DNA of 64,000 bases from CALBPI01 sp038521865. Its GTDB lineage: Bacteria; Pseudomonadota; Gammaproteobacteria; Steroidobacterales; Woeseiaceae. Below are positions 8,188 through 17,176 of this stretch, piece by piece. The stretch is taken from the NCBI GenBank assembly GCA_038521865.1, contig JBCBKO010000006.1, positions 62,001 to 126,000 of the forward strand. Reading direction: 5' to 3'. A program made the translations under genes and the position numbers. Numbering within the stretch: position 1 is the first letter of the stretch; every line of letters starts with the position of its first letter. The notes beneath the pieces are model-generated. The model was not told the origin of the DNA. It worked only from the letters and a program-made list of their open reading frames with translations, and ran no database searches.

Positions 8188-9112
8188 CAGCAAACACCTT
8201 CCCGATGTGTACTTCGCCACGTGAATCGGCGAGGGCTACCTGCTTGCGTCGCTCCTCGAATTGCTCGCGCTGGCGAGGCGTGATGCGATCAACACAGCGA
8301 GCACAACAAATTCCTGGCTCATAGTCAGGATGCTTCAAATCGTCTTCTGCGAGTGCGCGCCGACAGCCATGACACTGAACGTACGCGCCTGGCGAGCGAT
8401 TGCGATCAACAGCCACGCGCTCATCAAAGACGAAGCACTCCCCCTGCCAGCGATTATCAATCGCGTCGTCGTCGGCCACCTGATCCAGATAGTTGATGAT
8501 GCCACCGTCCAGCTGGAAGAGGTTTTCAAACCCCATGTCCCGCATCACAGCCGTCGCCTTCTCACAGCGAATGCCGCCCGTACAAAACATGGCTATCGGC
8601 TTTTCGCGAGCAGCGCTCAAATCGTCTTCGATGAATTCCAGAAACTCGCGGAAATTCGTCGTGCCTGGATCTACCGCTCCAGGGAACGTACCGACTTCAA
8701 TTTCATAATCATTGCGCGTATCAATCACGATGGTTTCCGGATCATCCAGGAGCCGATTCCACGCCCTGGCGTCGACGTGTTGACCTTGTCCCTCTGCCGG
8801 GTTGATGTCGGCACGACCGATCGAAACGATCTCATCCCGGTACTTGATGCGCAGACGTCGAAATGGCGGTGCATCAGCAACTGACCAGCGCCCGGGAAGT
8901 CGTGAAAACCCAGGCTTATCACCTAACCAGTCCAGGAGTGATTCGAGCGCATCTCGCTCGCCCGCCAAAGTTGCATTCAAACCTTCTGGCGCAAGAATCG
9001 CAGTGCCGAGCAATCCTCGATCTTGCGCCTGCATTCGCACGGCTTCCCCGAGTCCGCGCGGATCGCTCACGTGCGTGAATTCGTAGAACGAAACCACACT
9101 GCAAACGCTCAT
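8165..9112 (-). CDS. trhO: TrhO (YceA), tRNA uridine(34) hydroxylase
   Basis: Rhodanese-domain protein of 315 residues. The family installs the 5-hydroxyl of ho5U34 in tRNA using oxygen. An acylphosphatase-like N-terminal domain (GTAILAPEGLNATLAG) is followed by a rhodanese domain from about residue 110 with DTRNDYE and the catalytic loop CTGGIRCEKA (Cys177, Cys183). A Cys-rich C-terminal part (QCHGCR, CCARC) also matches the family. Its ATG overlaps the plsB stop (ATGA), so it is the downstream gene of a plsB-trhO pair. Confidence 0.92.
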   Translation of the reverse strand: MSVCSVVSFYEFTHVSDPRGLGEAVRMQAQDRGLLGTAILAPEGLNATLAGERDALESLLDWLGDKPGFSRLPGRWSVADAPPFRRLRIKYRDEIVSIGRADINPAEGQGQHVDARAWNRLLDDPETIVIDTRNDYEIEVGTFPGAVDPGTTNFREFLEFIEDDLSAAREKPIAMFCTGGIRCEKATAVMRDMGFENLFQLDGGIINYLDQVADDDAIDNRWQGECFVFDERVAVDRNRSPGAYVQCHGCRRALAEDDLKHPDYEPGICCARCVDRITPRQREQFEERRKQVALADSRGEVHIGKVFAVRRSDQE

Positions 9113-11640
9113 GACTCAGCACTCGCCGAAGGTTGCTCACCCAAAACCCGATTCTCGGGCACTTCGGTCACCACCAGAATGGCCTGGCGCAAAGGCTCAC
9201 CCAACACACGCCTCGCTTGTTGCTCAATCGCATCGAAATCAATCTCATACTCAAGACAGCGATCCGCATTCAGTGTTGTCACTCCGCTATCGCGCAGCAC
9301 CGAGGCGAACGCACGGAACAGGCGTTTATCGAAAAAGTCTGGCGAACGCATACCGTAGAGAATCGACAACCGCTCCGCACACAGCTGGCAGAGCGCCTCC
9401 AGCTTGCTTTGTGTAAGCGTGCCACTCCCGTAGCGGTGCATCAGCACAATAGCCATAAAATAGCGTTGAAGGATGGGTACGACCGCTTGCCCCAGTTGCG
9501 AAAGCGCATGGGCTTCCTGCGCACCGGCCGGTGGGCGACGCAGCATCTCACCATCACGAATCAACATGCCCGCATTGCAGAAAACCTTAACGATGATCCG
9601 GACGAGCTTCGGAAGATCGTCCTCGCGCCACCGCAGACGCAGCTCCATTCGAATGTAGGGGCCGACCAATGCGGCAAAGCGCTCAAGTTCTGACTCGCTG
9701 ACCGCCCTTTCATTAATAAAGCAGGCGGCAACCAGTGCGTGCACAGCTGTGAGATGCAGGATGTTATTGCGGAAATAGGTGAGTAGTACGGCCTGGTCAG
9801 TCGGCAGCACCGCGATCTCACCGAGCTTATCGGTTTCGATGGAGATCGCCCCCATATCCAATCCGTGCGCAATAATCTCGTCGACGGACATATCCGGCAT
9901 GGTCGTCGATGTGCTATAGGGCGTCTGGGCGAACAGCTTTTGATAGAGCTGTAACTGATGCTTCAAATCATCCATCGCTAGCGCGTGTCGCGGCGTGCCG
10001 AGCAACGCGAGCGCCAGCATACTGATTGGCGTCACCGCCGTTGCGCTATTAATGCGTTCGAGAATCTCCCATCCGAGCTGATCGAGCGTCTCGGACAACC
10101 ATTCGGGCTTTTCACCGGGTTTGAGTGCTTCCTGCCGCCAGTTCCCCGCATGAGCATCGAGATAGTCAGCAAGATCGATCGGCTCACCGAAGTTGACGTA
10201 GACCTCACCAAAAGTCTCGCGCAAGCGGCGCAGCGATCTCACCAGACCGAATAGTGATTCCTTTTTCTTGCCATCACCGCGCAGCTCGCTGATGAATGAC
10301 GTCCCTTCAATGAGGCGCTCGTAGCCGAAGTAAACCGGGACGAATTTTACCGGTCGTCGCGAATCCGCAAGGAATGCCTGAATGGTCATACTCAGCATAC
10401 CGACTTTGGGTGGTAGCAAGCGGCCGGTGCGACTGCGCCCACCTTCGATAAAGTATTCCAATGGAAACCCGCGCGTTTGCAGTGCCTTTACGTAAGCATG
10501 AAATACCGATGCATAGAGTCGATTACCGCTAAAGCTCCGACGCAGAAAAAACGCACCGCCACGTCGAAGCAACCCGCCAACCACCGGAAGATTCAAATTG
10601 ATGCCTGCCGCGATATAGGGCAACGACAGGCCCTGCTTGTAGAGCACGTACGACAACAACAGATAGTCGAAGTGGCTGCGATGACACGGAACGTAGACAA
10701 GCTCACTACCTTCCACGACTTCGTGCAGACGCTCTGTGCCACCGAGTCGGATGCCGTCGTAGATTCGATTCCAGAGCCAGGTCAGAAGCCGATCAAAAAA
10801 GCGCACCGTCGAATAGGAAAGATCAGCGGCGATCTCCATCGCGTACGCCTGCGCTTTGGCCTCAGCCTTCCTACGAGCACGTGAGTCTTGCGCACCCGCG
10901 TCGTTAATCAGCGCACGCACGGCAGCATCGTTGATGACCTCGTTGATCAGCGTGCGCCGGTGTGACAGATCTGGGCCTACCGTCGCCTGCCGACGCAGGC
11001 GGAAGTGCACGCGAAGCACGCGTGAGGCCATCCTTAAGGTTCGCGGCCCATCGAGATTCTCATGCAGGATCGGCGCCATCGCCATAGGTTCAGAGAACTG
11101 CAGCAACGTGTGGCGACCATGCAAAAACGTCGTCAGTGCTTTGCGCAAGCGCCCGGCTACTTCCCAGTCCTCGTTGAACATCATCGAGAACCAGCCACGC
11201 TCCTTGCCGGGGGCACGCCCCCAGTAGATGCCGACCGGCACCAGGAACAGCGGCAGTGCCTCTACCGTTTTCGGCTCGGCGTCACGAACGGCGGTCGCGG
11301 TCTCGATCAGTGTCGTGAGCCGTCGCGACTGGCTACGGGATCGACGCCGCAAGAACAAACCCTTTGAGGGTCGCAGAATAACCAGCGAGCGACCGAGCTC
11401 GCGGTTGCCAAAAACAAACTCTTCGTCAGGGTCAGGAAGACCCAGTTTTCGACAGGTACTAGCGAGCGTTGCGGAGTCGGCAACACCGCCGGTTTCGAGC
11501 ACATAGCAAAGCCGTACCGCAGGATCGTTGTGCAGTGCGCGCAGTGCCTCGAGCGTTTGCTCGGAGCTCACCTCAGGTCGCACCCACAATCCAATGACCC
11601 GGCTCACCAGCCGACTCGTCACACGCCTTATCCAATTCAA
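9109..11640 (-). CDS. plsB: PlsB, glycerol-3-phosphate 1-O-acyltransferase
   Basis: Membrane-associated acyltransferase that makes lysophosphatidic acid, the first step of phospholipid synthesis. The product is 843 residues, slightly longer than E. coli PlsB. The catalytic HX4D motif is PCHRSHFDY (His320, Asp325); EGGRSRTGRLLPPK and VPVYFGYERL are the downstream acyltransferase blocks. The longest frame starts with TTG at 11638-11640; no upstream ATG exists in frame, and a GTG six codons in is the alternative. The gene diverges from glk over about 140 bases. Confidence 0.95.
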   Translation of the reverse strand: MNWIRRVTSRLVSRVIGLWVRPEVSSEQTLEALRALHNDPAVRLCYVLETGGVADSATLASTCRKLGLPDPDEEFVFGNRELGRSLVILRPSKGLFLRRRSRSQSRRLTTLIETATAVRDAEPKTVEALPLFLVPVGIYWGRAPGKERGWFSMMFNEDWEVAGRLRKALTTFLHGRHTLLQFSEPMAMAPILHENLDGPRTLRMASRVLRVHFRLRRQATVGPDLSHRRTLINEVINDAAVRALINDAGAQDSRARRKAEAKAQAYAMEIAADLSYSTVRFFDRLLTWLWNRIYDGIRLGGTERLHEVVEGSELVYVPCHRSHFDYLLLSYVLYKQGLSLPYIAAGINLNLPVVGGLLRRGGAFFLRRSFSGNRLYASVFHAYVKALQTRGFPLEYFIEGGRSRTGRLLPPKVGMLSMTIQAFLADSRRPVKFVPVYFGYERLIEGTSFISELRGDGKKKESLFGLVRSLRRLRETFGEVYVNFGEPIDLADYLDAHAGNWRQEALKPGEKPEWLSETLDQLGWEILERINSATAVTPISMLALALLGTPRHALAMDDLKHQLQLYQKLFAQTPYSTSTTMPDMSVDEIIAHGLDMGAISIETDKLGEIAVLPTDQAVLLTYFRNNILHLTAVHALVAACFINERAVSESELERFAALVGPYIRMELRLRWREDDLPKLVRIIVKVFCNAGMLIRDGEMLRRPPAGAQEAHALSQLGQAVVPILQRYFMAIVLMHRYGSGTLTQSKLEALCQLCAERLSILYGMRSPDFFDKRLFRAFASVLRDSGVTTLNADRCLEYEIDFDAIEQQARRVLGEPLRQAILVVTEVPENRVLGEQPSASAES

Positions 11641-11779
11641 CTCTTTATGCCCCCTGCTTGTCGGCTCCGATCCCTGTTGCCGCAGTCCCCTAGTTTACCT
11701 GAGCCCGCGACAACAGGTGTCTGTCACGCGACCACTCCTGCGCTATCATTGCGCCGAGACACGAGCAGGGACATCGATA

Positions 11780-12748
11780 GTGAAAGCAGCAACCGCCAAG
11801 CACCGCTGGCTCATTGCGGATATCGGCGGCACCAATTCTCGCCTGGCCGTATGGCAGGAAGCCGACAGCCGCAGTGGTGAGTTGATAGGACTGAGAAAGC
11901 TCCGCAACGATGCCTATGTCGAGATTCAAGACATGCTCGGTAGCTATCTCGATGCCTACGAAGGCCCGGCGCCCACCGCAGGTATCCTCGCGATTGCGGG
12001 ACCTGTCGTCGGCGATGATGTGTCACTACTGAATATCGACTGGTCGTTCTCGGTCACAGGATTACGCGAGCAACTCAACCTGGCTCAGCTCGTCGTCATC
12101 AACGATTTCGAAGCGCTCGCACACGTTGTTCCGTTGCTAACCCCCGACGACTATATCGATATCGGCGCAGGCCGGAGCGATTCGACTGCACCCGCAGTAT
12201 TGATTGGACCGGGAACCGGTCTCGGCATCGCCAGCCTGATCCCGGCCGGCAATCGATATGTTGCTGTGCCGGGCGAAGGGGGGCATGCAACGCTACCGGC
12301 GATGAACGACGACGAAGCCGAGATTCTCTCCGAGTTTCGCAAACGCTTCGGCCACGTATCGGCCGAGCGGGTACTTTCAGGTGAAGGCCTGGCGCACTTG
12401 CATGACGTGCTGCATGACACTCAGCTGAGTGCAGCGGATATCTCGCGCATCGCTCATGATGGCGATGCCGATGCGATCGCTACGTTCCATCAGTTCTTTG
12501 ACTTTCTGGGCACTGTTGCCGGCAACCTCGCCCTCACGATGGGAGCGCACGGCGGCGTGTACATCGGCGGTGGCGTAATCCCGGCCAACCAGGCGCTATT
12601 CGAATCCTCAGGCTTCCGCGAGCGGTTCGTAGACAAGGGACGCTATCGCGAATATCTGAATCGTATTGCCACCCGTCTGATTACCAGAGACACGCCGGCG
12701 TTACTCGGTTTGTCGGGTTTGGCGAGCAGCCTGTCGGAAAGCGATTAG
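11780..12748 (+). CDS. glk: Glucokinase
   Basis: ROK-unrelated (E. coli Glk type) glucokinase of 322 residues phosphorylating glucose to glucose-6-phosphate. The phosphate-binding ADIGGTNSRLA begins at residue 13; GPGTGLG, GEGGH and GAHGGVYIGGG are the expected later motifs. I chose the GTG at 11780, placed after AGCAGGGA, because the frame upstream has no homology and E. coli Glk has 321 residues. It converges on the PhzF-like gene with a 4-base overlap. Confidence 0.93.
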   Translation: MKAATAKHRWLIADIGGTNSRLAVWQEADSRSGELIGLRKLRNDAYVEIQDMLGSYLDAYEGPAPTAGILAIAGPVVGDDVSLLNIDWSFSVTGLREQLNLAQLVVINDFEALAHVVPLLTPDDYIDIGAGRSDSTAPAVLIGPGTGLGIASLIPAGNRYVAVPGEGGHATLPAMNDDEAEILSEFRKRFGHVSAERVLSGEGLAHLHDVLHDTQLSAADISRIAHDGDADAIATFHQFFDFLGTVAGNLALTMGAHGGVYIGGGVIPANQALFESSGFRERFVDKGRYREYLNRIATRLITRDTPALLGLSGLASSLSESD

Positions 12749-13635
12749 TCGATTCTCGCGCGCCCGGTAGCGAAAGCTCGGCAAGCCCCGGCAAGGTAAA
12801 TCTCAAGGACGGCACCCCCGTGCTTCACCGTGTGCAACTCGAGCTGGCTCGGCCGCCCCATTTGAACCCCCTGTGAGACATGCCAGTCCGCAGCGTCTGG
12901 GACGCTCGGATCGCGACTAGCCAGCAAGCCCACCAACGCACAATTCGCACTGCCCGTCGCGGGGTCCTCAGGCACTCCGTCAAGCGGCGCAAACATCCGG
13001 GCTTCAATTTTCTGGCCGTCGCGTACATAACAATGCAAGTCGGGGTTAACGCCTGCCGCGACAGCAATATCCAGCGCGTGAAGATCGACTTTCGCACGTC
13101 GCAACGAAGCCTCACTCTTCAGTGCTACGCAACTAAATGGCAAACCGGTCGAGGCCTCACACGGATCATGCACCGAGATGTCGATCTCATCCTCCGCCAA
13201 CCCAAGCACTGACGACACCAACGCGATTGGATACGACTCGCCCTCGGAGAAAGTCTCCGGGGCACGCAGCCGCGCGTGGTCCGCCTGCTCCCGATCGACG
13301 GTAAGCACCACCCGACCCGCAAGCTCTTCGAACCTGACCTGCGAATGCTCCAACATCCCGCGCGCAGCGAGTGCGCAGGCAGTGCCGATATTAGGATGAC
13401 CCGCAAACGGCACTTCCCGAGTCGGCGTAAAGATTCGCACGCGGAAGTCGCAGTCGTCGCGATCGGAGGGTAAGACAAACGTGGTTTCTGAAAAATTGAA
13501 TTCGCGAGCGAGCCGCTGCATCGCCGTATCAGATATGCCGCGACCGTCAAAGAACACGGCTAAAGGGTTGCCACCGCCTGCGTCACGCGTGAAGACGTCA
13601 ACGATCGCGAAGTCCCGTTCAGCGTGGATCGTCAT
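12745..13635 (-). CDS. PhzF-family isomerase/epimerase
   Basis: Protein of the PhzF/YddE family (diaminopimelate-epimerase fold), 296 residues from the ATG at 13635. That start is favoured by AAGGG upstream; an ATG at 13650 would add five residues. Conserved blocks are GGNPLAVF, FNFSETTFV with the probable catalytic Glu50, AGHPNIGTA and the C-terminal EDPATGSANCALVG. No phenazine genes are nearby and the physiological substrate is unknown. It overlaps the end of the small lipoprotein gene, so it may be the last gene of the symporter-GTPase operon. Confidence 0.87.
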   Translation of the reverse strand: MTIHAERDFAIVDVFTRDAGGGNPLAVFFDGRGISDTAMQRLAREFNFSETTFVLPSDRDDCDFRVRIFTPTREVPFAGHPNIGTACALAARGMLEHSQVRFEELAGRVVLTVDREQADHARLRAPETFSEGESYPIALVSSVLGLAEDEIDISVHDPCEASTGLPFSCVALKSEASLRRAKVDLHALDIAVAAGVNPDLHCYVRDGQKIEARMFAPLDGVPEDPATGSANCALVGLLASRDPSVPDAADWHVSQGVQMGRPSQLELHTVKHGGAVLEIYLAGACRAFATGRARID

Positions 13636-13861
13636 CCGTCCCTTCCGCATCGCTCATCGCAGCGTCCAGCTCCTCTTTCCTGGACATCGCGATATCGTTG
13701 ACCGCTTGCGCACGGTCAATTGGGCGTTTGACGGAATCGGCGATCGGCGTGTCCGATGCCGGCGGCTCCGCCTGCGTGTCTTCTTTACCGTGAACCTCAA
13801 CCTCACCGGAGTCAAAACAACCCGCGACAAGACCCATCATCAAAAGCACTACAAATCTCAT
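13619..13861 (-). CDS. Small lipoprotein, unknown function
   Basis: This 80-residue protein has a short signal and a lipobox LVAGC (Cys about residue 15), followed by an acidic, hydrophilic mature region rich in Asp, Glu, Ala and Pro. The residue after the Cys is Phe rather than Asp, so outer-membrane sorting would be expected. Its ATG overlaps the stop of the serine hydrolase (ATGA), and its end overlaps the PhzF-like gene. I recognise no domain. It probably belongs functionally to the symporter-GTPase-hydrolase operon. Confidence 0.7.
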   Translation of the reverse strand: MRFVVLLMMGLVAGCFDSGEVEVHGKEDTQAEPPASDTPIADSVKRPIDRAQAVNDIAMSRKEELDAAMSDAEGTDDDPR

Positions 13862-14370
13862 GAATCACCTCTCTCAACGTTACGAAGAATGAAGCTCTGC
13901 AACCAATCGCAAATCTCTGGAACTGCACTCGACAGTCGATGATCGCTGTCAACAAGGTGCAACGAGACCTTGCCGCCCTCCGCGTATTGGAGACTGTTGG
14001 CTACCGGGACGACATCATCATGCCACCCGTGCACAATCGCTACCGGACACTGAGGTAATGAAGGCGTCAGGGCCTCATATCCCGGCATGAAAAACGCTGG
14101 AGCCAACACGAACAATCCGGCAACAGCGCGCTGTGTCGCAGCTGCTGTGGCAACGTGACCTCCCATACTCGACCCCACCAAAATAATTTGTGGATCATCG
14201 ATCCCATCGAGCGTCATGAGCAGCTTGTCCACGCGGGGCTGCGGCTCCCGCATGCCCTGGTAATCGACCGAGGTCACATCGGCACCGAGCTCCCGAACGG
14301 TTTCGGCCATTGCCGTGATCTTGCTGCCCCAAGGACCGGACTCGAGACCGTGTGAAAAAACAACGTGCAT
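13858..14370 (-). CDS. Small alpha/beta hydrolase
   Basis: Compact alpha/beta-hydrolase of 170 residues. The start HVVFSHGLESGPWG is the oxyanion strand-loop, the nucleophile elbow is GSSMGG (Ser68), the acid lies in HGWHDDVVP (Asp118 or Asp119) and the His in DSDHRL (His144). The catalytic triad therefore looks complete, without a lid domain. The ATG has GGGAG at 6-base spacing. It sits 23 bases after the soluble GTPase gene and overlaps the following lipoprotein gene. Substrate unknown; an esterase or thioesterase is plausible. Confidence 0.82.
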   Translation of the reverse strand: MHVVFSHGLESGPWGSKITAMAETVRELGADVTSVDYQGMREPQPRVDKLLMTLDGIDDPQIILVGSSMGGHVATAAATQRAVAGLFVLAPAFFMPGYEALTPSLPQCPVAIVHGWHDDVVPVANSLQYAEGGKVSLHLVDSDHRLSSAVPEICDWLQSFILRNVERGDS

Positions 14371-14393
14371 AGTTGACTCCCTGTGATGGACAG

Positions 14394-15677
14394 CTAGCGA
14401 CCGAGTCGCGCCCGAATATCTTCCCGAGCAGTCGCCAATACCGATTCACGATCGATACTGGAGAGGATGCGGCGGACGGTCTGCTTCGGCCCCGCCTCGC
14501 CCCACGATTTGCCGGCAGCGAGATATTCTCGGGCGACCTGGCCGACGATGTAGGTGCCGTAGTAGGCAATCGCACTCTGCGCGCCCGCGGTTAACGCCGT
14601 GGAAAGACCACCACTGCCCACCTTGAGTGCACTGGAGATAACATGCGCAGCCCACAGCGTGCCCATCAGTGCCAGCGCCTCACCGCTGATTACACTGACT
14701 AGCTTGCCCGCATCATTGCGCGACATCGGCAACCCGAACACCTGCGACAAGTGCATGATCATGCCGACGTCTATCGCGGCCGCAGCCAGCAGGTCCGCAA
14801 CCGGAACCGGATTCAGACCAACGGCAATACCCTTGCCAATGCAGTAGGTACGGACCAACCGCTCTGCGAGTTCGCTGCGCGCAGCAACCAGTCGTACTCC
14901 AACCTTGTCGGACAGATCTGCAGCAAACAACGAAGCGTTGAGCGCCGCGAGCGTTTTGCCGTCGCGCTCAACAATATTCCAGATCGCCTCGCGCAACGCC
15001 TCGAGATCTGGCGCGCGTTCGCGCAATTCTTCGCGTTCGTTTCCGTTCTCGTCCAGGACCAGCACAGATACCGGCTTCGGTTGTGCGGAAACCGCCACCA
15101 CCCGATCCCCGGAGATCAGTGCTGCCGACCGTTTGCGCAGGGCATCGAGCAGTATCTCCAGTTCCTGCGTCGTGTACCGGTCCATCTTGTTGAGCACCAG
15201 CAGAACCGGTGGACCCAATGCGGTCAATTCACCCAATGCCTGAAACTCAGTCTCGGTGAGATCGCTATCTACGGTGAACAAGATAATATCGGCGCGCCGT
15301 GCTACCTCGTTCGCAATCGACTCGCGCGACTCACCGTCGGCCTCATCGATACCTGGCGTGTCGATGACAAACACGCCGCCCGCAGAGCGCATCTCGAGCT
15401 GGGCAATTGACGCTTGCTTGGTCTCACCATGCAGCGGGCTGACACTAAACACTTCGGACCCGACGAGCGCGTTAAGCAATGAGGATTTGCCGGTGGATAC
15501 ACGCCCGAAAGCGGCCACGTGAAGATGGCCCTTTTCGATCTTGTCCAGCATCGCACGCACCGCCTCATAGTCGCTCGCCAAGGCCTCTCGAACCGATTTT
15601 GGCAGGCGCTGATCATCGAGCAGTGTGGAGAGCGATTGGCGCGCGAGTTCCAGATTGTGATCGCCCTGTTCACTCAC
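14394..15677 (-). CDS. GTPase with C-terminal DUF697 (YcjF-like) domain
   Basis: Era/dynamin-type small GTPase of 427 residues. G1 is GRVSTGKSS (58-66), G3 DTPG (106-109), G4 NKMD (163-166). After the G domain come a coiled segment and a hydrophobic DUF697 region (GLNPVPVADLLAAAAIDVG) typical of YcjF/DUF697 membrane-associated GTPases. Start is GTG, overlapping the stop of the upstream GTPase gene (GTGA). The pairing with a second DUF697 GTPase suggests hetero-oligomers at the inner membrane. Function in the cell is unknown; membrane remodelling or stress protection is inference. Confidence 0.85.
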   Translation of the reverse strand: MSEQGDHNLELARQSLSTLLDDQRLPKSVREALASDYEAVRAMLDKIEKGHLHVAAFGRVSTGKSSLLNALVGSEVFSVSPLHGETKQASIAQLEMRSAGGVFVIDTPGIDEADGESRESIANEVARRADIILFTVDSDLTETEFQALGELTALGPPVLLVLNKMDRYTTQELEILLDALRKRSAALISGDRVVAVSAQPKPVSVLVLDENGNEREELRERAPDLEALREAIWNIVERDGKTLAALNASLFAADLSDKVGVRLVAARSELAERLVRTYCIGKGIAVGLNPVPVADLLAAAAIDVGMIMHLSQVFGLPMSRNDAGKLVSVISGEALALMGTLWAAHVISSALKVGSGGLSTALTAGAQSAIAYYGTYIVGQVAREYLAAGKSWGEAGPKQTVRRILSSIDRESVLATAREDIRARLGR

Positions 15678-17176
15678 GACTCGCGATCTCGCAACTGCGA
15701 CCAGGCCAGACGTGCGATGCGGTTGACGTCGGTCTGGAGGTCTGAATCCAGCGCCTCCGCGACCGCAGAGGCCGCAGCTGTGGCATCCAGCATGTTCGCC
15801 TCGGCGAGCGACTTCGCCAGGCCGCGACCTACTGCATCGAAGATCGTCCCGTAGGCAACGGCGTGAACAAGACCACCAGCGAGTGTGCCGACACCGGGGA
15901 ATGCCTTGAGTGCGTTTCCGGCTATCGCCAAAGTGACCGGCACAACCTTGCCCACTCGACTCTGGCTGAGATCAAGAAATCGGGATATCTCGATGTCGCG
16001 TGCCTCCTGACCGTAGAGGCGGCAAAGCTGGCGCGTCAGGTCAGATCCCAAATAACCTTGGATCACAATGTCGGTCCCGGGGGTCACGGCGGCCAGCGCC
16101 CCAACCACAGCCTTGCGTGTCGTCGCCGCCACAATCTCACTGGCACGCCGATCTCGGTATGCACTTTCGGCTTGTTTCAGTTGATCGTCGGCCAATTCCA
16201 GCAGTGCACGCTCACGCAGCGCATTGACGGCCGCGAGGTTTCCACCGACAAGCTCTTCCAGTGCCAATACGAGCTCCGTGACCTCAGCCGGCCGCGTCTC
16301 GGTGGATATTTGCTCTTCACCGGCCGCATCACGCCGCAATACCTCGCGCTCACCGCCCGCAATTGTCACGACGAGCACCGGCGCGACTTCACCTGGCCCG
16401 GGCGCGCTGGCAAGTCGTTCTGTGATCGACGCTTTGATCTGCTCGCGCTGCGCATCGCTGTAACGATCCGCCTTGTTCAGGGAAACGATCAGTGGTTTCG
16501 CTGCTTCACGCAACCGCTCCAACGCGACCACTTGTTGACGCGTCAGATCTCCATCGGTGACAAACACGACCACGTGGGCTCTGCGCGCCTCCTCCATCAT
16601 TGCCTCGTCCAATTCCCCACCGACAGCCTCGAGACCGGGCAGATCGCTGATATGGATTTGCGCGCCTGTAGCCGCCTGCCAGTAGAAACGGCGCGCTTGT
16701 GTCGTCGAACCTGCCAAGGGAGAGACCTCGATCATGGCCTCCGGCAAAAGCGCCTTGGCCAGCGACGACTTGCCGGTGCTCACCGATCCGAACAGGACAA
16801 TGTCGAGCGTCTGCTGCTCTGCGGCATCGGCGATCGTCGACAACGTTTCCTGCGCCTTCGCGGTATCCGCGCCGGCAAGTGCAAGCCCCTCTGCACGTGC
16901 TTTGAGCGCCGATGCATCCATACGTGCCACTGTTGGTGAGGTGGATTTATTGCGCTGTCGGGGAGCGATCAACTTCCAGGAAACCACCACAAACCCGACC
17001 GACAGCAATACGAATCCCCCGAGGACACCGAAACGCACAACCGCAGGTAGCGTCTGCAGCCGTTCCCAAAGATCCAGCGCACGATCGGTCAATCCCAACA
17101 ACATACTTGTCAGGAAAATGAATGCGCAGAACAACACGATCGCGAGTACGACTTTCCAACTGCGCCCGAGCGTCAT
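15674..17176 (-). CDS. Membrane-anchored GTPase with DUF697-like domain
   Basis: Protein of 500 residues. Two transmembrane segments (about 8-28 and 47-67) precede a GTPase domain: G1 GSVSTGKSS (130-138), G3 DLPG (178-181) instead of DTPG, G4 NKAD (234-237). The C-terminal half resembles DUF697 (VTPGTDIVIQGYLG, then Gly/Ala-rich hydrophobic helices). The ATG at 17176 overlaps the symporter stop (ATGA), which settles the start. Its G1 resembles that of the downstream GTPase, pointing to an old tandem duplication with one partner membrane-anchored. Confidence 0.85.
   Translation of the reverse strand: MTLGRSWKVVLAIVLFCAFIFLTSMLLGLTDRALDLWERLQTLPAVVRFGVLGGFVLLSVGFVVVSWKLIAPRQRNKSTSPTVARMDASALKARAEGLALAGADTAKAQETLSTIADAAEQQTLDIVLFGSVSTGKSSLAKALLPEAMIEVSPLAGSTTQARRFYWQAATGAQIHISDLPGLEAVGGELDEAMMEEARRAHVVVFVTDGDLTRQQVVALERLREAAKPLIVSLNKADRYSDAQREQIKASITERLASAPGPGEVAPVLVVTIAGGEREVLRRDAAGEEQISTETRPAEVTELVLALEELVGGNLAAVNALRERALLELADDQLKQAESAYRDRRASEIVAATTRKAVVGALAAVTPGTDIVIQGYLGSDLTRQLCRLYGQEARDIEISRFLDLSQSRVGKVVPVTLAIAGNALKAFPGVGTLAGGLVHAVAYGTIFDAVGRGLAKSLAEANMLDATAAASAVAEALDSDLQTDVNRIARLAWSQLRDRES

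Noticed and set aside
12745..13635. Phenazine biosynthesis
   Set aside because: A lone PhzF-family protein without other phz genes is a common housekeeping homologue.
15863..16939. 358-codon frame antisense to the membrane-anchored GTPase
   Set aside because: Opposite an intact GTPase domain; composition typical of a shadow frame in GC-rich DNA.
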